DNA of 64,000 nucleotides from Bradyrhizobium hereditatis (GCF_020329435.1 NZ_JAGKJK010000019.1:1-64000); one strand, 5' to 3'; positions 52,750 to 62,333 are shown, numbered from the stretch's first letter. The notes: a model not told the origin generated them from the sequence alone. Translations and numbers: made by a program.

Positions 52750-54231
52750 TCAGCGCATGACGAACGGGTTAGCCGGAACATCCGTTGCCGTCGAGATCCA
52801 AACGCTCTTTGTTTCCAGGTACTCGCGGACTGCGTCGATACCGCTCTCGCGTCCGACCCCCGAATGCTTCATACCACCGAACGGCATCATGTAGCTGATG
52901 GCGCGATAGGTATTCACCCATACGGTCCCGGCGCGCAGCAGCTTCGGCACGCGGATGGCGCGCGCGAGGTCGCGGGTCCAGATGCCGGCTGCGAGACCAT
53001 AGATGGTGTCATTGGCGATGCGAATGGCGTCTTCCTCAGTGTCGAAGCCGATGATCGACAATACCGGGCCGAACACTTCCTCGCGCGCGATCCGCATGTT
53101 GTTGTCGACATCGGTAAAGACGGTCGGCTCGATGAACTGGCCGCCGATGATGCCGGCGCCCGACGCCGGCTTACCGCCGAGCAGGCATCGCGCGCCTTCC
53201 GACTTCGCAACGTCGATGTAATCGAGAATCTTCTTGTATTGTGCGGGCGTCGTCACCGGACCGATGTTGGTGTCGGATTTCATGGGGTCGCCGATCTTGG
53301 CCGAGCGCGCCAGCTCCAGCAGGCGCTCCACGAACTTGTCTTTGATCGAGTTCTGCACGAGCAGGCGCGATCCGGCGATGCAAGTCTGCCCGGTCGCGGC
53401 GAAAATGCCGGAGACGGCGCCGGCCGCGGCGGCCTTCAGATCGGCATCCTCGAAGACGATGTTCGGCGACTTGCCGCCAAGCTCCAGCGATACGCGCTTC
53501 AGGCTGCGCGCGGCGGTCTCGTAGACCTTCGCGCCGGTCGTGTCCGAACCGGTGAAGGTGATCTTGGCGATGCCGGAATGCGAAATCAGCTCGCTGCCGA
53601 TCTCGGGCCCGAAGCCCGTGACGACATTGAAAATGCCGTCGGGAATACCGGCTTCCTTGGTCAGCGCCGCAAATTCCAGCGTGCTGGCGGAAGTGAACTC
53701 CGACGGCTTGACGATGACGGCGCAGCCGGCCGCCAGCGCCGCAGCGCATTTCCAGGCGACGAACAGCAGCGGGGAGTTCCACGCCGTCAGCGCGGCTACG
53801 ACTCCGACGGGCTCATGGGTGGTGTAGGCGAAGGTCTCGGCCTTGTCGATCGGCACCAGGCCGCCTTCCAGCTTGTCGATGAGGCCGCCGAAATACCACC
53901 ACCATTCCGGGTGGTAGCGAAGCTGGCCCAGCATCTCCGCCATCAGCTTGCCGTTGTCGCGCACCTCGATCTCGGCGAGGCGCTCCGCATTTGCAGCGAC
54001 GAGATCGCCGAGCTTGCGCATCACCTTGCCGCGGGCCGACGCCGTCATCTTCGACCACGGACCGCGCCACATCGCCTCGTTGGCGGCTTTCACCGCCTTG
54101 TCGGCGTCGGCCTTCGTTCCCCGCGGAATTTTCGCCCAAGGCTTGCCCTGATAGGGGTCGATCGAGTCGAACCAGTCGCCGTTGGCGGGGTCAACATATT
54201 CGCCATTGATGTAGAGCTGATACGTCTTCAC
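52750..54231 (-). CDS. aldehyde dehydrogenase
   Basis: From GTG 54231 the protein has 493 residues; GGAGG precedes it by 5 bases, which decides against the longer frame from 54258. It has the NAD-binding fold and LELGGKSPNIVF (Glu general base), GQTCIAGSR (nucleophilic Cys) and the C-terminal MPFGGMKHSGVGRESG. It oxidises an aldehyde to the acid with NAD+. It lies 90 bp downstream of the Bug-type binding protein gene on the same strand. Substrate not evident. Confidence 0.94.
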   Translation of the reverse strand: MKTYQLYINGEYVDPANGDWFDSIDPYQGKPWAKIPRGTKADADKAVKAANEAMWRGPWSKMTASARGKVMRKLGDLVAANAERLAEIEVRDNGKLMAEMLGQLRYHPEWWWYFGGLIDKLEGGLVPIDKAETFAYTTHEPVGVVAALTAWNSPLLFVAWKCAAALAAGCAVIVKPSEFTSASTLEFAALTKEAGIPDGIFNVVTGFGPEIGSELISHSGIAKITFTGSDTTGAKVYETAARSLKRVSLELGGKSPNIVFEDADLKAAAAGAVSGIFAATGQTCIAGSRLLVQNSIKDKFVERLLELARSAKIGDPMKSDTNIGPVTTPAQYKKILDYIDVAKSEGARCLLGGKPASGAGIIGGQFIEPTVFTDVDNNMRIAREEVFGPVLSIIGFDTEEDAIRIANDTIYGLAAGIWTRDLARAIRVPKLLRAGTVWVNTYRAISYMMPFGGMKHSGVGRESGIDAVREYLETKSVWISTATDVPANPFVMR

Positions 54232-54321
54232 GGGTTTCCTCCGGTCGATGCGCTCCACGGCATGCAGCCGCCAGGTCGCAACTGTTGTTGCAGGAAGTCT
54301 ATGGCGACAACGATCTCCCGC

Positions 54322-55296
54322 CTATTGCGGTTCGATTCCCGCCGCCTTGATGATGCGTCCCCACTTGACGATTTCCGCCTTCAGGAACGCCTCCAGCGCC
54401 TCTGGAGTCGCGCGCTCTTCCTCGACCGGCGCCATGCTGAGTTCGGCAAAGCGGCTGACCAGCGCCGGATCCCTCAACGCGGTCTTGAGAGAGGCGACCA
54501 GCGTATCGATCACCGGCTTTGGCGTGCCGCGCGGCGCGTAGAGGCCATACCACGTGGTGACGTCGAAGGCGGGCAGACCGGCCTCGGCGGAGGTCGGCAC
54601 GTCGGGCAGTGTCGGTACGCGCTTCTTGCTGGTGATCGCATAGCCCTTGATGGTCTTGGCCTGGATATGCGGGGTCGGCCCGGTGGCGGGATCGCAATAG
54701 ACGTCGATATGGCCGGCGATGACGTCATTCAGCGCGGGGCCGCCGCCCTTGTAGTACACCGGCGTCAGCTTGGTGTCGGTGGCGCTCATGAACATCAATC
54801 CGCAGAGTTGCGAAGCGGAGCCGAGCCCGACATTGCCGAATGTCAGCTTGTCGCCCTCGCTGCGAATGCGGGCGACCAGTTCCGTCAAATCCTTTGCCGG
54901 GAAATTCGGCCGTGCCACCAGGATCATCGGCACGTCGGTGACGAGGCCGATCATCGAGAAATCGCCGACCGGATCGAACGGCAATTTGGCATAGAGCGCC
55001 GGAGCCGTCGCTTGGCCGACATGCATCAACAGCAGCGTGTAACCGTCCGGTGGCGCCTTGGCGACGCGATTGGTGCCGAGCGTGCCGCCGGCGCCGACCG
55101 CGTTCTCGACGACGAACGACTGCTTCAGCGTCGCGCTCATCGCGCTGGCAAGAATGCGCGCGATCACGTCGCCGGGGCCGCCGGCGGAAAAGGGCACAAT
55201 CAGCGTGATGGGTCGGGTGGGATAATCCTGCGCGAACGCCGTGGCGTTCGGAGCACACAGCAGCAGAAGCAACACCAACGCTCGTAACGCAAACAT
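54322..55296 (-). CDS. Bug-family (TctC-like) periplasmic binding protein
   Basis: The 324-residue protein has a signal peptide (MFALRALVLLLLLCAPNATA, cleaved near FAQ) and the TctC/Bug signature: YPTRPITLIVPFSAGGPGD, then FVVENAVGAGGTLGTN and DGYTLLLMHVGQ. Bug proteins bind carboxylates for tripartite tricarboxylate transporters or act as sensors; no TctAB membrane genes are nearby, so this is an orphan binding protein. It is 26 bases past the GntR gene stop. Confidence 0.92.
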   Translation of the reverse strand: MFALRALVLLLLLCAPNATAFAQDYPTRPITLIVPFSAGGPGDVIARILASAMSATLKQSFVVENAVGAGGTLGTNRVAKAPPDGYTLLLMHVGQATAPALYAKLPFDPVGDFSMIGLVTDVPMILVARPNFPAKDLTELVARIRSEGDKLTFGNVGLGSASQLCGLMFMSATDTKLTPVYYKGGGPALNDVIAGHIDVYCDPATGPTPHIQAKTIKGYAITSKKRVPTLPDVPTSAEAGLPAFDVTTWYGLYAPRGTPKPVIDTLVASLKTALRDPALVSRFAELSMAPVEEERATPEALEAFLKAEIVKWGRIIKAAGIEPQ

Positions 55297-55322
55297 GACT
55301 GAACACTCCTCCCATGCGCTTC

Positions 55323-56036
55323 CTATTCGTCGGAAAGCGCGTTCTCCTTGGCCGTCGTCCGCTGGATCATATCGAGCGCAGCCGCCGCCGCGGCCTTGAC
55401 GTGATCGATGCAGCAGCGTTCTGCGAGTTCTTCATCCCCGCTCTGGATCGCGCGCCAGATCGCGGTCACCTCGCGCAGGCTCTTGTTGATCCGCTTCGGC
55501 TGCGACATCGAGGTGATGCGCAGCAGCGTGATCCGGTCATGCAGCGGCTTGAGCATCCGTTCGACGAAACTGTTGCGACAGCCGCCGATTAGTGCGCCAT
55601 AGAAATCCGTCTTGGCTTCGAGGCATCCGGCGAGGTCCTGCGCGGCCGCCGCCGCCTTGAGCCGGCTCAATGCGTCGCCAATCCGGTGCACCACATCGGG
55701 ATCGCGCAGCCGCGCGCATTCGCGGCCGGCAAATCCTTCCAGAACCGCTCGGGCGTCGTAGAGCTGCTTGGCTTCCTCGAGGCTGATCGTGCTAACCACC
55801 GGGCCACGGTGCGGAACGGTGTTGACGAGCCCGTCGGCTTCCAGCAGCCGCAACGCCTCGCGGATCGAGGGGCGACTGACCCCCATCATTTCGCAAAGCT
55901 CGCGTTCGACCAGCCGCTGACCCGGCTTCAGCGTGCCTGACATGATGGCCTCGCGCAGCTTCTGGGCAACCATCGCCCGGACGGTGGGAACGTCCTCGAT
56001 ACGAAGCGTAGACTGCAGTTCAGCGCGTCGGTCCAT
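55323..56036 (-). CDS. GntR family regulator, FCD type
   Basis: The 237-residue regulator has an N-terminal winged helix (about 15-85): VAQKLREAIMSGTLKPGQRL, then MGVSRPSIREALRLLEADGL. An all-helical FCD effector domain follows (ARAVLEGFAGRECARL, and helices to the end). FCD members (FadR/VanR-like) sense organic acids or acyl-CoA. It lies among the genes it may control: binding protein and aldehyde dehydrogenase downstream, SDR and CMD genes upstream. Confidence 0.92.
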   Translation of the reverse strand: MDRRAELQSTLRIEDVPTVRAMVAQKLREAIMSGTLKPGQRLVERELCEMMGVSRPSIREALRLLEADGLVNTVPHRGPVVSTISLEEAKQLYDARAVLEGFAGRECARLRDPDVVHRIGDALSRLKAAAAAQDLAGCLEAKTDFYGALIGGCRNSFVERMLKPLHDRITLLRITSMSQPKRINKSLREVTAIWRAIQSGDEELAERCCIDHVKAAAAAALDMIQRTTAKENALSDE

Positions 56037-56142
56037 TTGCGAGGTGCCTTCGTTCTATCCCGGGTTCACCAGCGATTTACCGGCAGAATCAGCATTTCCG
56101 CAATTTGAAGATGGGGCCGCTTGCCCGACAAACCGGTTTTGC

Positions 56143-56913
56143 TCATGCAATCGACCAGCCTCCGTCGATCGGCAAGGTCACCCCCGTGATATCCCGGGCG
56201 GCAGGGCTGCACAGGAAGGCGACCAGAGCGCCGACCCCCTCCATGCTGACGAACCGGCGGGATGGCTGACGTTCGGCCAGATAGCTTTCGGTGGCCTCTT
56301 CGACGGTCTTGCCGGCCTGCGCGGCGACGCCCGCGATCTTGTTCTGGATGGCGGGCGTCGGCAGCGTGCCGGGGGCAACCGCGTTACAGGTAATGCCCGT
56401 GCGCGCCGTTTCCAGCGCGACCGCGCGGGTGATGCCGACGATCGCCGTCTTGGTGGTCACGTAGTCAATCCGGTCCGCGACGGCGCGGGCCGAGTAGATC
56501 GAGGCGATATTGATGATGCGGCCCCAGCCGCGCTGCTTCATGGCGGGAAGCGCCAGCCGGATCAGATGAAAGGGCGCGGACAGATTCACGGCCAGCGCGC
56601 GGTCCCATTCATCGGCGGGAAAATTCTCCACGGCGGCGAAATGCCGAACCACGGCGTTATTGACGAGAATATCGATCCCACCACAGCGGCCGAGCAGATC
56701 AGCCATCATGGTTTCGATGGCGGCACGCTGCGAGAGGTCGGCGTCGGCGACGATGACGGAGGTACCAAAGCGCGCCTTGAGGTGATCGGCTGCCTCTTTT
56801 GGTGCCTCGAGGTCGTGCAGGACAACATTGGCCCCCGCGCCGGCAAGGCTTTCCGCCACCGCCAGTCCAAGGCCGGCGGTCGCTCCGGTGACGAGGGCCC
56901 ACTTGTCCTTCAT
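56143..56913 (-). CDS. short-chain dehydrogenase/reductase
   Basis: A complete 256-residue SDR: ALVTGATAGLGLAVAE (cofactor), an acidic residue after strand 2 (VVLHDLE) indicating NAD(H), NNAV, catalytic Ser in NIASIYSAR and the YVTTK pair, ending GVTLPIDGGWSIA. It is similar in style to 3-hydroxybutyrate dehydrogenase-type SDRs. It lies 9 bases after the carboxymuconolactone-decarboxylase-like gene, suggesting joint expression. Confidence 0.92.
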   Translation of the reverse strand: MKDKWALVTGATAGLGLAVAESLAGAGANVVLHDLEAPKEAADHLKARFGTSVIVADADLSQRAAIETMMADLLGRCGGIDILVNNAVVRHFAAVENFPADEWDRALAVNLSAPFHLIRLALPAMKQRGWGRIINIASIYSARAVADRIDYVTTKTAIVGITRAVALETARTGITCNAVAPGTLPTPAIQNKIAGVAAQAGKTVEEATESYLAERQPSRRFVSMEGVGALVAFLCSPAARDITGVTLPIDGGWSIA

Positions 56914-56922
56914 GTGCGGCGC

Positions 56923-57303
56923 CTACTTCCTGTCGAGCTCGGCGAACACTTCCTTGGCGTTGCGGAACGCATCCACGCCGGCCGGCACGCCGCAATAGAT
57001 CGCCACCTGCATGAACACCTCGCGGATTTCCTCGCGCGTGGCGCCATTGGCCAGAGCGCCACGGACATGCGTCTTCAATTCGTGCGGCCGGTTGAGCGCG
57101 CAAAGCATCGCCAGGTTGAGGAAGCTGCGGGTCTTCCGGATCAGGCCGTCGCGGCCCCAGACGTAGCCCCAGCAATACTCCGTCGTCAGGTCCTGCATCG
57201 GACGGTTGAACTCGTCGGCGCTCGCCAATGCCTTGTCGACGAATTCGCTGCCGAGCACGCTCTTGCGGATTTCGAGGCCGCGGTCGTAGGTCGCCTTGTC
57301 CAT
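56923..57303 (-). CDS. carboxymuconolactone decarboxylase-like protein
   Basis: The 126-residue AhpD-like-fold protein resembles PcaC: RKSVLGSEFVDKALASADEF, YCWGYVWGRDGLIRKTRSFL, and HVRGALANGATREEIREVFM with His as the candidate active residue. It lacks the CxxC of AhpD peroxidases, so decarboxylation or isomerisation of a lactone-type intermediate is more likely. The family includes 4-carboxymuconolactone decarboxylase of protocatechuate breakdown, but no other pca genes are here. Confidence 0.85.
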   Translation of the reverse strand: MDKATYDRGLEIRKSVLGSEFVDKALASADEFNRPMQDLTTEYCWGYVWGRDGLIRKTRSFLNLAMLCALNRPHELKTHVRGALANGATREEIREVFMQVAIYCGVPAGVDAFRNAKEVFAELDRK

Positions 57304-57330
57304 GTCGTTCTCCGTCTCTTGTTGGCGATT

Positions 57331-58566
57331 TCAGCTCTTAGGCCAGAACGGCTGCGCTAGCGCGAGCTGCGGCGGGAACACCGTCACCGGGATGCCCGAC
57401 TGCCATTGCACGATAGTCATGCCGGCGCCGACCCGGCGGCCTTTCTCGTCGAATTTGATTTCGCCGAGCGGATAATATTTCGAGGGACCGGCATCCATAC
57501 TGCGCAGCGCGTCGGCGACCGCGACGCGGTCGGCTTTGCCGGCCTTCTCTAAGGCATCCTTGATCACCCACATGTCGCCATAGGTGGAGATTGCGTTCTG
57601 CGTCATCCACGGCTCCTTGTAGCGAGCCTTCAGCTCCGCGATCAGGGCTTCATGTCCTTTCGCGCCCCAGCTTGCGACGCAAGTCAGCACGCCCTGCAAT
57701 AACTCAGGACCAACGGTCTGCAGCATGTCGGGCTCGGCGATCGCGATGCCGAACGAGATGGTCGGGACCTTGCCCTGGCCGAGGCCGAACTCGTTCATCT
57801 TTTCCAGCAGCAATTTTGCGTCGGAGATCACCGTCGGTAGGAAGAACAGCAAGTCGGGCTTAGCGGAACGGATCTTCTGCACCAGCGGCGTCGCGTCCGC
57901 CAGCGGCGGTGTGAAGGTCTCGTCGACGATCAGTTGGAACTGGTTCTCCGCCAGCAGGCCTTCGCGCATCGACTTGGCCGAAGCAATGGAGGCGGCGGTG
58001 TTGTCGGTTAGGATCGCGACCGTCTTCGGCCGCTTGCCGGACGCGGATTCGGCAAGCTTGACGATCTGCGGCAAGGCTTGCCTGGCCTGCGAGCCGGCGG
58101 TCGCCGAGGTCTGAAAGACGTATTTGAAGCCACGGTCGGTGATCAGGTCGGAATAGGAGAGGGTGAGGACGGGCAGATTCGCCCGTTCCGTCACTTCGGT
58201 GACTGCGAGCGTGAAGGAAGAGAGATAGGCGCCGCTCGCCGCGACCAGATCCGTCTCCTGCGCCACCATGCGCTGCGCGGCGTTCTTGGCCTTTTCGGTG
58301 CTGTCGCCGGAGTCGAGCACGACGAGCTTCATCTTGGTGCCGCCGAGCGCCTTGATGCCGCCCTGCGCGTTGATGTGATCAATCGCCATCTCCGCGCCGT
58401 GGCGCATCACCGCTCCGGGACGCGCATACATCCCGGAGATCGGCACCAGCAGGCCGACCTTCACCTCCGAAGGCTGCTGCGCGCGGACGGCGGATGCGAT
58501 CAGCACGCTGGAAGCACCGGCGAGCAACGTTCGCCGGGTCACTTTGGTCGCGGTATTACCACTCAT
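57331..58566 (-). CDS. Liv-type binding protein, tandem copy 1
   Basis: From ATG 58566 (GGAGGAGG just upstream) the protein has 411 residues. The N-terminal KVTRRTLLAGASSVLIASAV has the twin Arg of a Tat-like signal, cleaved near RAQQ. The rest is a type-I periplasmic binding protein (VKVGLLVPISGMYARPGAVM, then GGIKALGGTKMKLVVLD, ending FPPQLALAQPFWPKS). It is very similar to the next gene upstream, along the whole length. It supplies the LivF/LivMG/LivH importer encoded further upstream. Aromatic-acid or related substrates are plausible from the neighbours. Confidence 0.92.
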   Translation of the reverse strand: MSGNTATKVTRRTLLAGASSVLIASAVRAQQPSEVKVGLLVPISGMYARPGAVMRHGAEMAIDHINAQGGIKALGGTKMKLVVLDSGDSTEKAKNAAQRMVAQETDLVAASGAYLSSFTLAVTEVTERANLPVLTLSYSDLITDRGFKYVFQTSATAGSQARQALPQIVKLAESASGKRPKTVAILTDNTAASIASAKSMREGLLAENQFQLIVDETFTPPLADATPLVQKIRSAKPDLLFFLPTVISDAKLLLEKMNEFGLGQGKVPTISFGIAIAEPDMLQTVGPELLQGVLTCVASWGAKGHEALIAELKARYKEPWMTQNAISTYGDMWVIKDALEKAGKADRVAVADALRSMDAGPSKYYPLGEIKFDEKGRRVGAGMTIVQWQSGIPVTVFPPQLALAQPFWPKS

Positions 58567-58603
58567 GACGATCCTCCTCCCTCGTTGGTGATTGAGCCTT
58601 CTG

Positions 58604-59839
58604 TCAGGATTTCTTCGGCCAGAACGGCGCGGCTTGTGCCAGCTCGGGCGGATAGACGGTAACCGGCACGCCATTCTGCCACTGCACGATGACGACGCCG
58701 GCACCGACGCGGCGGCCCTTCTCGTCAAATTTGAGCTGGCCGCCCGGATAGTATTTTGAGGGGCCTGCATCCATGGTGCGGAAGGCCTGCGCTACGGCCT
58801 GGCGGTCGGCCTTGCCGGCCTTCTCCAGCGCGTCCCTCATCAACCACATATCGCCATAGGTGGAGACGACGTTCTGCGTCGCCCAGGGTTCCTTGTACCT
58901 GGACTTCAGCTCCGAGATCAGCTCTTCCTGACCCTTCGAGCCCCAGTTGGCGACGATGGTCATGATGCCCTGCACGGCCTCCGTGCTCACGCTTTGCAGC
59001 ATGTCGGGCTCGGCGATCGTGATGCTGAAGGAGACAGTCGGAATTTTACCCTGGCCGAGGCCGAACTCGTTGATCTTCTCCAGCCCGAGCTTGGCATCCG
59101 ATACTGCGTTGGGCATGAAGAGCAGGAGGTCGGGACGCGCGGAGCGGACTTTCTGGATCAATGGGGTGGCGTCCGACAGCGGCGGCGTCCAGATCTCTTC
59201 CACGACAAGCTGCAGGCCTTCCTGCGCGAACAGCTTTTCCTTCAGTGCCTTTGCGGTCGCGATTGAGGTTGCCGTGTTGTCCATAAGCATCGCGACCGTC
59301 TTCGGCCGCTTGCCGGATGCGGATTCGGCAAGCTTCATCAGGGTCGGCAATCCGAGTTCGGATTGCCGGCTGGCGGGCGCAGCGGTCTGGAAGATGTATT
59401 TGAAGCCGCGTTCGGTCAGCAGGTCCGAATAGGACAGCGTGAGGACGGGCAATTCGGCCCGCTCGGTTACTTCGGTCACCGCAAGGGTAAAGGACGAAAG
59501 ATAGGCGCCGGTTGCGGCGACGAGGTCCGTCTCCTGCGCGACCATCCGCTGCGCCGCATTCTTGGCCTTCTCGGTGGTATCACCGCAGTCGATCACCACC
59601 AGCTTCATCTTGGCGCCGCCGAGGGCCTTGATGCCGCCCTGCTTGTTGATGTGGTCGATGCCCATCTCGGCGCCCATCTTCATCACCTGGCCAGGTCGGG
59701 TGTAGATGCCGGATAGCGGAACGATCAGGCCAACCTTTACCTCGGCCGGTTGCCGCGCGTGCGCCAACCTTGAGAGTCCGACGGCCGCAGCTCCGGAAAG
59801 CACCGTGCGGCGCGTCAATCCTCTGGTAGTCTTGTTCAT
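58604..59839 (-). CDS. Liv-type binding protein, tandem copy 2
   Basis: This 411-residue protein is a close paralogue of the adjacent copy: the same order of motifs (VKVGLIVPLSGIYTRPGQVM, then GGIKALGGAKMKLVVID, and QNGVPVTVYPPELAQAAPFW) and nearly the same length. Its N-terminus, LTRRTVLSGAAAVGLSRLAH, also carries a twin-Arg signal-like motif. Ligand-pocket regions differ more than the core (for example FQTAAPASRQSELG against FQTSATAGSQARQA), so the two may bind related but different compounds. Confidence 0.92.
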   Translation of the reverse strand: MNKTTRGLTRRTVLSGAAAVGLSRLAHARQPAEVKVGLIVPLSGIYTRPGQVMKMGAEMGIDHINKQGGIKALGGAKMKLVVIDCGDTTEKAKNAAQRMVAQETDLVAATGAYLSSFTLAVTEVTERAELPVLTLSYSDLLTERGFKYIFQTAAPASRQSELGLPTLMKLAESASGKRPKTVAMLMDNTATSIATAKALKEKLFAQEGLQLVVEEIWTPPLSDATPLIQKVRSARPDLLLFMPNAVSDAKLGLEKINEFGLGQGKIPTVSFSITIAEPDMLQSVSTEAVQGIMTIVANWGSKGQEELISELKSRYKEPWATQNVVSTYGDMWLMRDALEKAGKADRQAVAQAFRTMDAGPSKYYPGGQLKFDEKGRRVGAGVVIVQWQNGVPVTVYPPELAQAAPFWPKKS

Positions 59840-59863
59840 CTTGTTGTTCTCCCTACTTTCTTG

Positions 59864-60571
59864 TCACATGCCCAGATAAGCCTTGCGCACCCGGTCGTCG
59901 GCACGCAGTGCTTCGTTGCTGCCTTCGAGCACGACCCGTCCGGCTTCGAGGACATAGCCGTGATCGGCGGATTCCAATGCTTCCGCCACGCGTTGCTCGA
60001 CCAGCAGCATGGTCAGCCCGGACTGCCTGCGGATATCGATCAGTCGGTCGAAAATGAAATCTGCGGTCGAGGGCGCGAGGCCCATCGATGGCTCATCCAG
60101 CATCAGAAGCTTGGGTGAGGAGGCGAGGCCGCGGCCGATCGCCAGCATCTGCTGCTGACCGCCCGACAGCGTGCCCGCGAACTGGGCTCGGCGCTCGGCA
60201 AGAACCGGCAGCCATTCGAAGATGCGCTCGATGTTCTGCTTCCAGTCGCGCCGGCCGCTTTCGGTCAAAGCGCCCATTTCCAGGTTTTCCATTACCGTGA
60301 GCGACGGAAAGACCTGACGGCCTTCGGGCACATGGGCGATGCCGAGATGAGGGCGCTGGGCCGGCGGCACCGCCAGCAGGTCGGCATCGCCGAACATGAT
60401 CCGGCCGCCATTCGGCTGCAGGATGCCGGAAATAGTCTTGAACAGCGTCGTCTTGCCGGCGCCGTTCGGGCCGACGATTGCAACGAACTGGCCTGCGTCG
60501 ACCCGGATCGACACGTCGTTAAGAACGGGCTTGGCCGAATAGCCTGCGCTCAATCCTTCAATGCGGAGCAT
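59864..60571 (-). CDS. Liv-type ABC transporter ATPase, LivF family
   Basis: This 235-residue ATPase has Walker A GPNGAGKTTLFK, signature LSGGQQQMLAIGRGL, Walker B LLMLDEPSMGLAP, and the C-terminal LVEQRVAEALESADHGYVLE. It overlaps the LivM-LivG fusion gene by 14 bases, indicating translational coupling. Together with the fused ATPase it drives the importer for the two tandem binding proteins. Confidence 0.94.
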   Translation of the reverse strand: MLRIEGLSAGYSAKPVLNDVSIRVDAGQFVAIVGPNGAGKTTLFKTISGILQPNGGRIMFGDADLLAVPPAQRPHLGIAHVPEGRQVFPSLTVMENLEMGALTESGRRDWKQNIERIFEWLPVLAERRAQFAGTLSGGQQQMLAIGRGLASSPKLLMLDEPSMGLAPSTADFIFDRLIDIRRQSGLTMLLVEQRVAEALESADHGYVLEAGRVVLEGSNEALRADDRVRKAYLGM

Positions 60572-62333
60572 GGGCCACCCATTTCTTGCCGAGATAGGCC
60601 TCGATCACGCGATTGTCGCGCGTGACGGCTTCCGGCTCGCCCTCGGTGATGACGGCGCCATGGTCGAGGACGACGAAGCGGTCGACCAGACGGACCATCG
60701 CCTGCATCGTGTGTTCGATGATTGCGATCGTGATGCCGTCGCGAGCGAGTTGCTGGATGACGGCGACGACTTCGTCCGCTTCGCCATGGCCAAGGCCGGC
60801 CAGCGTCTCATCGAGCAGCAAAATTCGCGGCTGGCCAGCAAGCGCACGGGCGAGCTCCATCAGCCGCAACTCCTTGGTCGAGAGCTCACCGGCGACTTGA
60901 TCGGCGGCGTGCGACAGGCCGACTCGTGCGACGGCGTCGGCCGCGAGTCTTCTCGCTTCGTCCTCGGTCTTGGCGCGCACATAGGCGCCGACAACGACGT
61001 TGTCGAGAATCGACATCCGTAGAAACGGCCGCATGACCTGGAAGGTTCGGCCGATCCCGGCCTCGCAGATCGTGTGCGGCCGCTCGCCAGACATATCGCG
61101 GCCGTCGATCAGCACTTCACCCTGATTAGGACGCAGAAACCCGTTGAGAAGGTTGAACAGTGTGGTCTTGCCAGCACCGTTCGGGCCAATGATGCCGAGG
61201 ATCTCGTTTTTGTGCAGCTTGAAGCTGACGTTCTGCACCGCCTTCAAGCCACCGAACGATCGCGAGAGATCGCTTACCTCGAGCACGACTTCGGAGGTGG
61301 CAGCGTGCTTTCGAGCCGTAGGCAAGGGTGTCACAGTGGCTGCCGGCCGTGATACGTCCGGCGCCTCCGTCGTCTTTGCCGTAGACCTAGCAAATCGCTT
61401 GCGCAGGAGATCGCGTAGCTTCCAGAACAGCCCTTCCGGTGCGAGCAGAATCACACAGATGATGGCGAAGCCGAAGATGACGCCCTGGATACCCGGGAAG
61501 CGGTCGCCGGCTTCCGCGTGCAGGATCTCGGCCAGCGGGATCAGGATCACCGATCCGATCACGGGTCCCCAGACCGTGCCGACGCCGCCGAACATCGCAA
61601 CCGTCAGGGCCTGCGCCGATACCAGCATGCCGAACACGGATTGCGGGGTCACGACCAGCAGCACCTGCGCGTAGAATGCGCCGATCGCGGCGGCGATGGC
61701 CCCGCTCAGTGTGATGGCGCGCAGCTTCCAGGCCAGCGTATTGATGCCGGCAGCTTCGGCCGCAGCTTCGTTCTGCTTTATCGCAAGCAGCGCCATGCCG
61801 AAGCGGGATTGCTCGATGATCCTGGTCAGCACGATCGTGGCCAGCATGATGGCCAGCGCCAGCAGCGTGTAAACTCTGGGATCGCTGAACTGCATGTAGT
61901 AGATCGGCGCGTCGCGCTTCATCGGCAGCGTGACTTCCTGGAAGCCGAGCCACTCGAACACGTAGAGGATGGCGAGCGGATAAGCGAGCATGGCCAGCGC
62001 GAAATAGTGGCCTTGCAGGCGGAACGTCGGAAAGCCGATCAGAAGGCCGGCAATGCCGCCAAGCATCGCGGCGATCGGGATCAGTACCCACGGCGAGAGG
62101 CCGAAATAGATCTGGCCGAGCGCGGTCGTATAGGCGCCGATGCCGAAGAACGCGGCGTGACCGAACGAGATCAGGCCGGTGTAGCCGCTGAGCAGGTTCC
62201 ACGACAGGCCGAACACCGCCCACACCGGCACGAGCGTCAGCATCAGCTGATAATAGGAGTTGGTGACGCCGATCGAAACCAGCGCGTAGGCGATAGTGAA
62301 GATGATGGCGGGCAGCAGCGAACGCATGGTCAT
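60558..62333 (-). CDS. LivM-LivG fusion, permease and ATPase
   Basis: The 591-residue protein joins two subunits. Residues about 1-310 are a LivM permease (LLSGYTGLISFGHAAFFGIG, ALLAIKQNEAAAEAAGINTL). A linker of about 35 residues follows (TTEAPDVSRPAATVTPLPTA). Residues about 350-591 are a LivG ATPase with Walker A GPNGAGKTTLF, a degenerate signature LSTKELRLMELARAL, Walker B ILLLDETLAGLG, and IIEHTMQAMVRLVDRFVVLD. Its ATG overlaps the LivH stop by four bases. Permease-ATPase fusions of this type are known but less common than separate genes. Confidence 0.94.
   Translation of the reverse strand: MTMRSLLPAIIFTIAYALVSIGVTNSYYQLMLTLVPVWAVFGLSWNLLSGYTGLISFGHAAFFGIGAYTTALGQIYFGLSPWVLIPIAAMLGGIAGLLIGFPTFRLQGHYFALAMLAYPLAILYVFEWLGFQEVTLPMKRDAPIYYMQFSDPRVYTLLALAIMLATIVLTRIIEQSRFGMALLAIKQNEAAAEAAGINTLAWKLRAITLSGAIAAAIGAFYAQVLLVVTPQSVFGMLVSAQALTVAMFGGVGTVWGPVIGSVILIPLAEILHAEAGDRFPGIQGVIFGFAIICVILLAPEGLFWKLRDLLRKRFARSTAKTTEAPDVSRPAATVTPLPTARKHAATSEVVLEVSDLSRSFGGLKAVQNVSFKLHKNEILGIIGPNGAGKTTLFNLLNGFLRPNQGEVLIDGRDMSGERPHTICEAGIGRTFQVMRPFLRMSILDNVVVGAYVRAKTEDEARRLAADAVARVGLSHAADQVAGELSTKELRLMELARALAGQPRILLLDETLAGLGHGEADEVVAVIQQLARDGITIAIIEHTMQAMVRLVDRFVVLDHGAVITEGEPEAVTRDNRVIEAYLGKKWVAHAPH

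Noticed and set aside
52723..55287. An 854-residue open frame on the plus strand
   Set aside because: It lies antisense to the aldehyde dehydrogenase and Bug-type protein genes, which have clear motifs and ribosome sites. Its translation is His/Arg/Asp-rich, as expected for the mirror of GC-rich coding DNA.
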